Both the position numbers and the translations under genes were made by a program. From assembly GCA_907165135.1 (NCBI GenBank), contig OU015566.1, forward strand, positions 12,694,157 through 12,758,156: 64,000 nucleotides of DNA, given 5' to 3'. Position 1 is the first letter of the stretch. Every line of letters starts with the position of its first letter. The DNA comes from Oikopleura dioica (lineage: Eukaryota; Chordata; Appendicularia; Copelata; Oikopleuridae). A model generated the notes under the pieces. That model was not told the origin of the DNA. It was given only the letters and a program-made list of their open reading frames with translations, and searched no databases. Below are positions 33,646-45,356 of this stretch, piece after piece.

Positions 33646-36541
33646 ATGTTCGCTCACGAAATTATTCTCGAGAAGTCTGGGCCTCTAGCCCGGGTCTGGC
33701 TGGCCGCGCACTGGGACAAGAAATTGAAGAAAAAAGACATCTTCGAAACGAAATTAATTGAATCAGTCGACAATATTATCAATCCTAAGGTAGAACCGTC
33801 CATCCCTCTCAACCAGGCTCAACCTTCTATTTTAGATGAAACTTGCTCTGAGAACATCAGGCCATTTGCTCCTCGGAGTCGTGAAGATTTACAACAGAAA
33901 AACTGGCTTTTTGTACACTGACTGTAACGAAGCCATAATCAAACTGCGCTCTGCCTTTCGACCGGAGCAGAAAGAAATGACGATCAAAGAAAACAAGACG
34001 AAAAAAGACGATAAAAAGCTGTTTCTTTCCAACATCGATTTGGGAGACATAGATGACAAACTGCCGGATATCAACGACCTCGATCTCGATAAGAATCGCG
34101 CCAGATTGGAGGAAATCACGCTGAGGGAGGAAAATGACTTTTTAAACGCTGACGATTTGGAATTAAACGATTCTTATGTAAGTTCCCCTTTTGCGTTTTT
34201 GTTTTAATAAAATCGATTAGCCGTATCAAGGCGATTTGGCAATCGATTTCAACAATGAAGAAATGATGCGAGATTTGACCGAGGTCTTCGGAGAGCATCA
34301 ACTCGACCTTGGAGGGCATGACACCAATTTCCTCGGCGATGATCAATCTGAAATGGGAGACGATCACACTCTCGGTGGAGGATCGCCGCCCGAAATCGAC
34401 CAGGACTTGGGAGACGCGCCCGGACATGCTATGGAGAATTATGACAATCCGATGAGCGTGCACATGATGGAGGATACTATCGATGATGGTCCGATGTCTC
34501 CACCACCGCGCCCGCCAAGACCGGAGACGGCTGACTCGATCATGGACTCGCAGCCGCCGACACCGATCACGGTGAATTTTGGAAGCATTCAGGAGCCAAT
34601 GACGCCTGGTGGCATGTCTCAGGAAAGGGTCAACTCTTTCTTATTCTCTCTTTTTTTCCGGAATAAATTGCAGTAATTGACCCTCAAACAGACAAGTTCC
34701 CTAGCCATGGAGCGTCCCGAGCAACCTCCAACTCCAATGTACCACGATTCGATGCCCCCATCCCCGATGCATCCGCAAACCCCAATGTCCAACCCTGTCA
34801 TGCAATCAACAATGCTCCAGCGAACCCCTCCCTCCCCAGCCCAACCCATTCACGTCCCACAATCTCCTCAGCAGCAGCAAGCCCAGCGAATGCAGCTCCG
34901 AGATCGAAGACAACCCGAAAGACCTCAAAGCACGAGGTCATTTGTTTTGGAGCCAACCGAACATATCACGCCAAAAGGTGGAAGGAGGAAGATCAGAAGA
35001 CAGCTAACCATTGATCAGGTAAGAATCATAAGAGCATTTTCTCATGGATCGGTTGGTATTCGAAAATTTGGGGTTGGGGTAAGCAAGGATTATAAACCGG
35101 ACTCCCTCTACTGATTTTCTGTGAGGATACGTCCCTTTTCTGGAACCTAATTCTCCTATGAGCGAAAAACTGACAACTTCATCATCACCCTCTCGGAACC
35201 CAATCGGGTTACTTTTTCCTAAACTGGACCTAAACTGATACATCTAGGCTATCGGAATCGACGCTGAAACCATGCGTTCGCAGCTGCGCGACCATGATGA
35301 CATCGTCGGTCGTTCCGTCATGGCACCACCCGTTGAGAAAATTCTCAGAAGCAAAGAAGACACCAGTGTTGATAAGCTCTTTATGTTGCCGATTTCTTCA
35401 ATTCACACGGGCCTACACGTAAGAGAATTTGGCACAAGATCGTTATTAATTCATCGTTTAGCAATCTTGTTTTATTTCCAACTGTCGTCCAGATCTTCCA
35501 GCATGTGCAAATCTTCGAATCGAGCAAGCAAATGTCGACTCTTACAATACTCATCTTTATATGGATCAGCAACAACAGCTGGATAGAAGTCACGACTCTG
35601 ACGATGACGGATATGATTATGAGTAAGTTCCGACTTTCAAAACAGCCATTTTATTTCTCTTCTAGCGACAACTACGGAGGACCACCATCAGTAGCGTCCT
35701 ACCACGAGGAAGGAAGAAGGGACATCAATCAGCATATCAACTCCCAACAGAACATTTCGCATCAAGATAGCCAATGGGACAGAGCTGTGAATCAAATGCC
35801 CAACAATGTAAGTTCGTTTCTCTCACTTCTCTGATTAAAATGAATCTCAGATGTCGAACCCTAACGATATGAGTATACAAGCCGCCGATTTCACCCTTGG
35901 AAGCAGCATGAATGATAACTCAATGATTCCTCAACAAAAGGAGCTTCCTCCTCCGTCGCCGGCTCACTCGATCCACGATAATCTTTCAATGCCACCAACA
36001 CCTGGCGCACCAGTCCAAAACTGGGGCGCTTCTGGAGCTCTTTCGGCAGCTCCATCGCCAATGCCCATGCCGGAGTCTCCAGCTGCAGCGCCGTCTCCAG
36101 CTCCTTCCATGGGTCTGCCAGAACCAGAACTGCCAATGGACCCAATTCCTCCGACGATTCAGCAGCCCGAACCAAGTTCAAGTGAGAGTTCAAACTACGA
36201 ACCAGAGCCGAAAAGGATGAGAACGGCCTCGGCGGAAGCGGATTTCCAAGAAGTCGAAGCTGGAAAAGGCACCGCCGCTTGCATCAAGCTCACACAGGTA
36301 AAGACCTAAAAATAGCGAAAAAACTGATGTTCGTTTGTAGCGACTTCTGATGGAAAACAACGTCGTTTCACTTAACCAAATGGCTTACGGAAACAACCGA
36401 AAACTTGCCGCTCAGAAGTTCTACTCCTCCTTAGTAATGCTCAAGCACGAGACCATCGAAGCCCACCAAAACGAGCCTTTTGGGGACATCATCATCCGCA
36501 AGGGCAGCAACTTTGGCGCGGAAATTCTCGATCACTGCTAG
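33646..36541 (+). CDS. RAD21: Cohesin subunit RAD21 (SCC1 kleisin)
   Basis: Exons 33646-33789, 33836-34177, 34221-34628, 34692-35018, 35248-35418, 35462-35622, 35666-35807, 35851-36297 and 36341-36541 give about 780 residues (631 in human). The N-terminal Smc3-binding domain is unmistakable ([33 protein letters not shown]). The central region is acidic and Pro-rich; [16 protein letters not shown] and KLFMLPISS match the human SA-binding neighbourhood. The C-terminal winged helix that binds SMC1 is present ([26 protein letters not shown]). RAD21 closes the cohesin ring. The ATG follows CCGTATTTTCAG and one base, which looks like a trans-splice acceptor. The 34629-34691 intron was chosen because the nearer acceptor leads to a stop. 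Confidence 0.96.
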
Positions 36542-36871
36542 TTTCTGCTAATTCTATTAGTATTATTGAATCTATTAATTCGCTACTTGAAACAAGTAAA
36601 GCTGCAATAATATTTTTTATAAGCTTCGAATTCCTTATGTTCAGTACACAACAGCTGGAAAAATACTTGTAAAGTCATTCAGTATATATCTTCTTTAACC
36701 TTCTTCTTTTAACCTTCTATTCTTTGCTCTCCCTCCTAAACAAAATGAAAGAAAACTATCTACGACCCGCTGAAGAATGAACATTCTTTTTTCTTCCAAT
36801 TCTATTGATCTTTGAAAAACTTGCTCCATGTCTGCCATTCCCTGTACAAAGAAGTCCCGGTTTATTTTTTG

Positions 36872-36877
36872 AATAAA
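36872..36877 (+). terminator. AATAAA downstream of RAD21
   Basis: A polyadenylation hexamer about 330 bases after the RAD21 stop; it could define the 3' end. The rest of 36542-37157 shows no credible gene. Confidence 0.3.
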
Positions 36878-37157
36878 ATTTCATAAAAAATATCCAGAAA
36901 GATAGAAAACGAAGCGGATTGTCGTTCAGTCAACCGCTTTGATTTCCTCGTTGTTTTCATATTTTCGCAAAACGAGATTTCCTTATTTGGAGATTTGAAA
37001 AAACGTATGATTCTCATTCGCCCAGTTGCTTCGGCGACCAACCGGTTTGATTCCAATCTGATTACGCTTGCGCCACTCTCTCAAACCGCTTCAATTTCAT
37101 TCGCGAAAACCCCGGTGTCTCATTTTTTCCGATTTATAGAGAGAGAAAGAGATCGTA

Positions 37158-40100
37158 ATGGCCAACAATGAAGCCTTCAATGCGCTTCAACGGGAGGCCC
37201 TTTCGCAGCTGTTGACGTCGATCGGAGTCAAGGCAGAAAACCTCAGCGACGAGGTTGATGCAGGAATTAAAAAATGGCGGCTGAATCGGTTCGGATCCAC
37301 GAATCCAAACACTGTCAAAGATCAAATTGAGTCCGTCGTGGACAAATTCAGAATGCATAATTTTACAGCACAGGTGAGTCTTACTGAGTTCCTTTTTCAC
37401 TCTTTTAAAATATATTTTACTATGTTAAATTTACCCAAATTTCGGCGAGCCCTTTTCTCCGCCCATTTCGCTGGTTCAAAATCAGAGTGATTTAAAACCA
37501 CTTTCGATTCATAATTTATCTATATTCACCAATAAATATCAGGCCGACGACTTCGACGATCATTTGGACAATTTCATCGACCGAGCTCTTGTGAAAGGAA
37601 AGTCGGGCAACTCTGACCTACACTGGGAGATTCTCCACTTTCTGCTGGAAATGTCCAACTCGCCAACTCAAGCGGCAGAGATCAAGAACCCTGCGAAGAA
37701 AGCCAACGCCAGCATCGAGGAGCAATCAGAAGAAAGCGAGGACTCTGAGAACTCGAATTCGGAAGAATTCGACAATGGAGATCGCTGGGACGACAAGCTA
37801 TCCACGTGGTCGGAAGTGACGAAAAGCGATGAGGGTGAAGATAATGAAGATCTTCCTGAAGAGAACCAGCGGTCAGGATTTCCTGAGATTCCGAAGAAAT
37901 TCAAAGAGTTCAAAAGAATCGACAGAGTTTATAATCTCGCAGAAGAGTTCCAAAAAGTCGCCGATAAGCATCCAACGCGACAAGTCTACCCTGTCGGAGA
38001 ACAGCCCTGGAAAGGCGAGAAAACAATGGGAAAGCTCTACGGAGAAGTGATGGACCACGTGCCTATAAATGGAACGCTAGAGTATTGGATTGAACAGACG
38101 AATTTGCTGCACAAAAAGGGCTACGGAAAGGGGTTTGATAAGACGAAATATATAGTGGCGAATGAGAGGCAATGTCAAGTCTGGCTCTGTGATTCTTGTA
38201 TGGGAATGACTGAAAACCACCTGGTTATTTGGAACGAAGAGAAGCAGCAAGCGTCTATCAATGAATTTATCCTCGTCCAACGTAAGCCCTTTCCTTTCAA
38301 ATTTTACATCATCGTAAATTAGATACTGCACCAGAGTGGCATGGCTACATAAAACGCCTTCTTCCACTAATCACTAATGTCCGAAAAGTACGAGACTTTT
38401 TCTGGGGCCTAACAGGATCGACGCGCCATGAGAACAAATTCTTCCGACCTGCGTTCCTCGACTTTGACATACAATTGATGGATCTTCTTCAATCGCGCGT
38501 CTTTGTCTTCTTTCGTCGATGGCGAAATCATGCGATGACGAAGCACACTCTTTGCTCCACTGATCTTCTTGTATCCAGCGCGATGAAGCAGATTTTCGAA
38601 GAAGGGATGAAAATAACCGAAATCGCACTTGAAGTAATCTCTGTCGATCGATCCGCGAATCCTTGCGATATCAGTTCGCGAACGCTTTCCATTCTCTTCA
38701 AACATCTTCCAATAATTCACAAGAGTTACGAAAGCTTCGCCGCCGAGTATTCATTCCTCCTGAAAAAGTGCATGTGGAGATATGTCAATTGCATTCAACT
38801 ATTTGCGTCGCAAAGAAGCTTCATCAAAGTTGTCCCTACATTTCCGCTTCGATTTACTGACGTTGATAAAGACAGTGAGAATTTTATTGACGAATGCGTC
38901 GCCAGGTAAACACTCCTTTTCAAGTTGAAATAGAAGGAAATTTACTTCAGATCGAATAATTTCCCGATCCCTCCATTGGAGCCTGCGTTGAGTTTACTTT
39001 ACGAAATTATGCGGATGCGCGCCGTTCTTCAAAACTGGGGCGTCGAGGAAAGATTTTCCGATCGCACATTTATGTTGGAAAACGCGTTTGAGGAGCATTG
39101 GGATGAACTGTCCGACAAATACTTTGGGCGAAGAAATGTGCTTGATGACGCGTATTTGTCAACGCGGGTTTGGGTGAGCTACGAAGAGAAGAAATTCACG
39201 AAGGAGCAGTTGGAGAGCTTTGGCCCTTTTGCTGAAAGGATGAAGCAATTGAACAAGAAAAAAGTCTATCACAGGCCGGAGAAATCGACAGATTGGAAGG
39301 CTATTATCAGAAAGCCAAGCAAGGTACTAAATGGAAGTCCATTTAGAAGTTTCTTCTTTTTTTAGATTAATTTAACTATTACTAATAGGGAAATTTCAAC
39401 TTCAAAATGTCACGTGGCGCCGCGCTTAATTGCGGAGAAACCAATCCCTGGCATAAAGAATTCCTCAAGCCGATCATGGCTCATTTGCGCTCGCAATACA
39501 AGTGCTACAAAGCGCAACTGGCGGAAATCGACCTGCAACGCTATGTTGATGCGCATATTGATTTCTTTCTCGGAGATATGGGCGATCATGTGAACGATAT
39601 TGCCTGGCTGCTGATGGATAAGAGTCTTGGAGGGAAGCTGCACTCGAGTCTTGTCGAAGAAGTTATAGGAAAGGGGATAGAAAAGGAGAGAGAGAGAGAG
39701 AAATTTTCTCATAGATTCTTTCATGTATGTTTTAGTTCGTAAGTAGTTGTTATCCCTGGGAAAGAACAATGTCCGCGCTTCCACAAATTCGAATTCGACA
39801 TAAAAATCGAACAGAGCTCTCCCAAATCGGCTCTTGAGCGGCTTCACATCGCTTTTAAAATGCCACCGATGCTGAAAACGATTATCAGCGACAGCTGCCA
39901 GGAGCGATATCTGAGAATATATCGCCGCATGATTCTCATGGCTTGCGCTAGCATTGGTGTTTCGGGCAGATTCGCCGACAAAAAGAATCGGGCCAGAGAA
40001 GAGGAAGAGTACTCAGAGGAATCATCTGGTGAGTTTTTTACATATTTCTGCAGCGTTTGACAGTTGTTGGTTCAGAGGCTTGTTTCTTGAGCACTAAAAA

Positions 40101-40811
40101 TTTAGCGTTTACCGAAGACGAGGCGGACGAAATTTACATGCAGCGACACCTCCAATTGATTCTTCCCACTTTTGCCCATGCCTTCCAAATCGCCATCATT
40201 CAACCTCTCGTTAAACAGTTCCGCGAGAACGCTGCCCGATCTGACACCATCTTCGACTTGATAAAGTACCACAAAGAAATGGTGGCAAAGCTCGAAACAG
40301 CTGTTTTCTTCGAGGAAACGCCGGTGATTGGGAAGAAGGTTTTGACGATTCTGAAGATCGCAAAAGGTGAGCTTGAAGTTGACGAGTTTATCTGAAAGTT
40401 GATTTCCCCTCCATTAAAAAGCGAGGCCGCTTTTGAAGGTCCCTGAGGGATCATTTCGAATAAATCGAAGCTAACAAAGTGTGTTCAGACTTTGAGCGAA
40501 ACCACCACAAGAGATCGACTCAAGAGGAATTTGTCAAAACCTGCGCGGATTTGAGAATGCTCACCAAATCGATCCACGATAAGCTTGTTGACGAGAGAAC
40601 GAGGTCGCTCTTCCAGGGAATGTCGGAAGTACTCTACTACACCGATGGTAAATATTTGCTTCGATATTCAAGAGACCCTTTATCTCAATTTTTAGTCCGA
40701 AACCAAGCTCGAAATAATGCTCTTTCCGCGGCGATGAAGTTCAAAGGAGCACATAAAAATGCTCAAATTTTCTTCCCCAGCGTAGGAACTCCCGTAAAGA
40801 AAAATCTCTAG
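37158..40811 (+). CDS. TUBGCP5: Gamma-tubulin complex component 5
   Basis: Exons 37158-37373, 37543-38281, 38323-38905, 38951-39323, 39389-about 39668, about 39747-40028, 40076-40366, 40489-40647 and 40696-40811 give about 1,012 residues, close to the 1,024 of human GCP5. The N-terminus (WRLNRFGSTNPNTVKDQIES; HWEILHFLLEMSNSPTQ) parallels FRFHRFLDVNSHKIEKTIEG and HYSILSLLLCLSDSPSN of human GCP5. The GRIP region is seen in YVDAHIDFFLGDMGDHVND and in ALERLHIAFKMPPMLKTII, which matches LDGLTLSYKVPWPVDIVIS. The protein caps the gamma-tubulin ring complex that nucleates microtubules. The intron between exons 5 and 6 has no frame-keeping GT-AG solution; a GA-AG junction (39669-39746) restores the frame. 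Confidence 0.9.
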
Positions 40812-40973
40812 TTTTCGTTTGCAAATATCTTTCACATTCCAAAAATTCACAATTTGACCAAAGTTCATCTCTCTTCTCTCACTGCCTTTACCTCGATTTC
40901 TTTAATACTATTTACACATCTTACAATTTTCAATTAATTTTTTTTTTTAAAGAATGAATAGAATCCACTAAAA

Positions 40974-42265
40974 ATGGGAAATTTATTGAAAATATTGAGC
41001 AACAATTGCTTAGGTGAGGGCCTTACAGAATTCTTCATGAAACAACCCATCTTTTAGATAGCACTCATGGATTCTCGGAAGAAATCTTCCTTGATTTCGA
41101 CAATGTCATTCCAAAAGAAGAGGAGCGCCAAGTTTACAATACAGTGAGTCCTATTCTTGCTGAATCACAGGACATTCTCAGGTGCGTTGTCCACAGAACG
41201 ACGATTAAATTTCATTCGTTCTTTTAGAGATCTCACAAATTACGAAGGTGCCGCTGCAGAAATTAAGAAATGCATCCAGTCGCCTTCGGATCAAGAGCAC
41301 AAAGATCATACTTGGAACACACTTTTGCCTCTCGTCGTCAGATTGAAAAGATATTTTGAGTTTTCATCCGCGCTTACAGGTATTTTGTCAACCAAATTAT
41401 GCGTTAGTTATTTGCTTTTAGATGCGTATATCGACATAATTAGAGAACTGACAAGACATCAAGGAACTGCCACTCATGTAAGTCGGAAAATATCGATGAA
41501 TTGGACTGAAATTCTTTAGCAACTTGAGCAAAAACAAGCACTGGCAAGACAACTGGGTGATCTTCTTCATTTTACTCTGAATTTCGACAAGAAGAAAATG
41601 GAGAACTCTCAGATTCAAAACGACTACAGTTTCTTCAGGTAAATCGCTGCCTAAATTATCTTCCTAATCGCTAATTAGACGACTGACAAACCATTATTCG
41701 CGAATGAAAGACGTTCAACTTCCCGGCGAAAAGAACGAAGAACTGAGTCAAGCTCAAGCCAACGACATCTCTTTCTTCTACGCCAAGCCCACGCCGATGC
41801 TCTCAATTCTATCAGAAGCCACTGTAAAATTCGTCGACGGTCAAAACGAAGACGTCAAACTCAAGACGCTTACCATCTTGAGCACTTTTGCCAACATCAC
41901 AAAAACCATGATTGAAAAAAATGAGTTCCGATCGAAGCTTTCGACAGAGTCCATTCAATTATGCGAGAGAGTAAGCCTCCTTTCTATTGTTCTTTTAATA
42001 TTTGCTTTTCTAGGTCATGACAGCAGCAATCATCCTTTATGACCATGTTCATCCAAACGGTGCCTTCGAGAAAAAATCCGCCATCGATGTCAAAGGTACC
42101 CAGTTTCCACCAACCCCAAATTTATCATTTCTAGGGGCCATCAAGCTTCTTTTGTCACCAGATGAGAACAATGCTATGCTGAACGCACTGCGCTACACAA
42201 CGAAAACGATAAACTCAGACTCGACCCAGAAGCAAATCAAGCAACTCCTCGAAGTCAAAAGCTAG
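40974..42265 (+). CDS. CYRIB: CYRI (FAM49) Rac1-binding regulator of actin
   Basis: Exons 40974-41013, 41058-41181, 41228-41379, 41422-41477, 41520-41638, 41679-41970, 42014-42095 and 42135-42265 give about 331 residues (about 324 in human CYRIA/B). The start MGNLLKIL keeps the Gly-2 myristoylation site. Conserved stretches include NTLLPLVVRLKRYFEFSSAL, QNDYSFFRRLTNHYSRM, FFYAKPTPMLSILSEAT, ITAAIILYDHVHPNGAFEK-type sequence and ALRYTTKTINSDSTQKQIKQ. CYRI binds active Rac1 and limits the WAVE complex. Whether it is the A or B paralogue cannot be told; a single ancestral gene is likely. It starts 162 bases after the GCP5 stop on the same strand, so co-transcription is possible. Confidence 0.95.
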
Positions 42266-42492
42266 TTCAAAATTCAATGATCACCGTCCGTCAAAACTAC
42301 CGCAATTATTCCTTCCAGATTTCGTCCAATGCAAACAAAAAAGTATTCCTAAGATTCAACTTCACACAAAAAAGTACCATGAAAATCTGCACAAAATCAA
42401 ACAAAGAAAATCTCTTCCAACTGCTCCTCCTCCCTTTCCTTCTCTTTCCAGCTCTCTTCTTCCTCGTTTTTAGTTTATTTTTGTTGATGCTT

Positions 42493-42498
42493 AATAAA
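42493..42498 (+). terminator. AATAAA downstream of CYRI
   Basis: A polyadenylation hexamer about 230 bases after the CYRI stop, inside TTAATAAATAATAAATC. Confidence 0.4.
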
Positions 42499-42632
42499 TA
42501 ATAAATCAGATTCATTTCATTGCATTATTACAATGAATCCACGGGAAAAAACGTCACGGCCAAAAGCAAATTATCTTTATTTACTCGAAACACAATGAAT
42601 AAGCGGTGTAGGAAGATTACTCTTCCTTGATT

Positions 42633-42917
42633 TCAAGAAATGATCCTCCCAATATTAGATTTCAATCGTTTCAAAAGCTCTTCAACTTTTTTTGTATCAC
42701 GACGTCTAACAATTTGTTTGCTGTAGGAAACGCGCGAGCTGCATTCTCTCAGAGACGTCCAGTCAGAGTTGACAGTTAGCATTAAAACGGAACACTTTCT
42801 AGTGCCAGAAAATAATAAAGAGAATGTTTCTTTGTAGATGAAATCGTCCGAATGTCTACTGATTGGGAGTAATTGTTTGTGACCTTTGGAGGACCTTTTG
42901 AAGATGTGGCAAGTCAT
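42633..42917 (-). CDS. Possible small protein gene, unrecognised
   Basis: A 94-codon minus-strand ORF starting MTCHIFKRSSKGHKQLLPIS with a basic, helical C-terminus (RRRDTKKVEELLKRLKSN). It occupies most of the CYRI-sulfatase gap. Composition and length suggest a real gene or a last exon, but no family is recognised and no partner exon was found. Chance is possible. Confidence 0.35.
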   Translation of the reverse strand: MTCHIFKRSSKGHKQLLPISRHSDDFIYKETFSLLFSGTRKCSVLMLTVNSDWTSLRECSSRVSYSKQIVRRRDTKKVEELLKRLKSNIGRIIS

Positions 42918-43065
42918 TCCAGTAAGTTTTTGTTACACTCCTCAGCGAATATCTACTCCTTGGTGAATATTTCGTGACAAATTTCGTCGATAATAAAACC
43001 AAGCAAATTAACGGAAGAAACGATCTAAATTATCAACTTTAAATGGAAAAAGAAAGAACGACCTA

Positions 43066-45272
43066 ATGCACCGTCTTTTTCAGTGGTTCTTATTATCGAC
43101 AGTCCTGGGCGAAACGAATGCTCGACCGAACATTGTGATTCTCATGGCCGATGACCTGGGATCAGGAGATGTTGGCTTCAATGGAAATACAACGATCGGT
43201 AAGCCAAAAACAACTGCGCTCGGGTCAATTAGCAAATGATAAAAAAGTAACTGCATAAAACTTAACACGCAATTAGGGACGACGAATATCGACCAGTTGG
43301 CAACGGAGGGAGTTATTCTGGATCAGCACATCGCGCCAGCATCTGTTTGCACGCCCTCACGGTAAGTCTGCATTTTCATTTATTTATCCAGACTACTAGA
43401 ACAAACTTGCCCTATCATTCGATTTCTAGTCTTATGAAATGACCACAAAGTCGAATTATCACGAGACTTTTGACAAATTCAATCAACTCTTTTAGGGCTG
43501 CTTTCTTGACGGGCCGTCTGCCCATTAGATATGGTATTGCTGCGAATGCTACGCGCGTTCGGGTTAATATTTGGAACGCGACCCCAAATGGCCTCCCACG
43601 GAGCGAGTTGACCTTTGCCAAAGTTCTTCAGCGAGAGGGCTACAAGACTGCACTCGTTGGCAAATGGCACTTAGGTACATAAAAAATTGCTTCAGATTAA
43701 TCATACCTTCAGGAATGAATAACGAAAACAACCACGACCAGCACTATCACCCCTACAACCATGGCTTTGATTCTTGGTTTGGAATTCCTTTGACGAACAT
43801 TCGAAACTGCGCTGATGACGGAGGCTCCGTCCTTGTTCCTGGAGGCCAATACGTACTTGATGGCCTTAGACTTGCTTCTGCTTTCTTTTTTCTTCTGCTG
43901 CTTTCTTTGAACGCTCTTGGGGTAAGATGAACTATCAATTCAGTTCATAATTATTCTAGTTCCTTCCGTGGTCTCTAACGAGAATCATCATAGTTGGCTC
44001 AATCCCGAACCTCGGTGGAATTCTCTTTCAAGTAGGATTTCATTACACGATGCGCTTCTCCAGCTGCCAGCTATGGAAAGACAGGACTGTTATCGAAGCT
44101 CCTTACAGCCTTGACAATATGACTCAAGTACGACCAATCCTTTCCTATCAAATCTTTATCGTCTATTCTAGCGCCTAGTAAACGAGGCAGAAATTTTCTT
44201 AGACTCAGCTGCTGCTAGCGACGCCCCATTTCTTCTGATGCTTAATTTTCTTCATGTGCACACTCCCTTATTTTCTTCACCCGAATTCCGCGGCAAATCG
44301 GTGCACGGTCGCTACGGGGACAATGTACTGGAGCTCGACTGGGCTGTTGGTGCAGTTCGTGAGAAACTAGCAGCGCTTGGACTTGCGGAAAATACGATTG
44401 TCTATTTTTCAACTGATCAGGCTGCTCATAATGAGGAGATATCCGCCTCGCAAGAGAGGCACGGAGGCTACAATATCTACAGAGGTGGTAAAGGAATGGG
44501 CGGATTCGAAGGTAAGAAATGATCATTTCTTCCTCGTAATAAACTTTCTTCAGGTGGAATTCGAGTTCCCGCAGTGATTTCCTATCCTCGAGAAAACTGG
44601 GAAGGAGGCTGGCGTTTAAAACAAGCGACAAGCATGATGGATATCTACCCGACAATCCTCTCACAAGCCAAGGTGTCCCCAAGTTTATTCGCTCAAAATG
44701 AAGCTGGTGAAGAAAACGCACTTGACGGGAGAGATATTTCCGCTCTTTTGAACGAAGGAGCGAAGGAAATTCCCACTGTTCCGAGCCCTCACGAATTCAT
44801 GTTTCACTATTGTGGTGACAATTTGAATGCAATCAGGTGGACCGAGCCGCAGACTGGTCGAGTTTGGAAGCTTCATTATTTTCAAGTAAGAATTGTCTAT
44901 GAACAATGCCTCTAACCATCTTCAGCCTTCTTGGGATGAAGGAACCGAAGGATGTGCTTCAATTCTTATCTGTGGCTGCTTCGGACCTTTTGTCACTTAT
45001 TACGACGAGCCACTTCTGTATAGTCTCAACGAAGACGTCATGGAACGAACAACTTACGATTCCAGCAACCTTGCCAATTACACGACAGTTGTTTCCGTAA
45101 GTTTCTTTTTGCTTATTTTTCTTTTAAGTCGTACATTCAGATAATGGAAGAGGGCTTCAACAACTGGAGATCATCATTTACAAAACCGCCTTCTATCTAC
45201 ACAAGCTTCAACGCCATCCCCCGCCCTTGGCTTCAACCCCTTTGTGATACGTTTCCTTATCTTACCTGCTAA
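43066..45272 (+). CDS. Steryl-sulfatase/arylsulfatase family enzyme
   Basis: Exons 43066-43198, 43277-43361, 43496-43674, 43713-43921, 43960-44127, 44172-44511, 44554-44885, 44926-45096 and 45141-45272 give about 582 residues, near the 583 of human STS. A signal peptide is followed by RPNIVILMADDLGSGDVG (metal-binding Asp pair), the sulfatase signature CTPSRAAFLTGR whose Cys becomes formylglycine, and GKWHLG. Two hydrophobic segments (ASAFFFLLLLSLNALG and the following FLPWSLTRIIIVG region) correspond to the membrane hairpin of the STS branch. Later come LLMLNFLHVHTPLF and GGIRVPAVISYP, and a Cys-rich C-terminus. It should hydrolyse sulfate esters in the secretory pathway, probably of sterols; substrate is inferred. 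An intron splits the signature at the Arg codon. The next gene starts 84 bases downstream. Confidence 0.93.
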
Positions 45273-45356
45273 TTTTCGTTTATTTTTTGTGTTATTCTGT
45301 GAGTCTAGTTTATTTAAATTTATGTCATTTTCAATTCAATATTCTGCACTGAGAAC

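Noticed and set aside
39710-39747. Acceptor TATGTTTTAG for GCP5 exon 6
   Set aside because: All phases from this acceptor hit a stop before the conserved ALERLHIAFK segment, so a later acceptor is needed.
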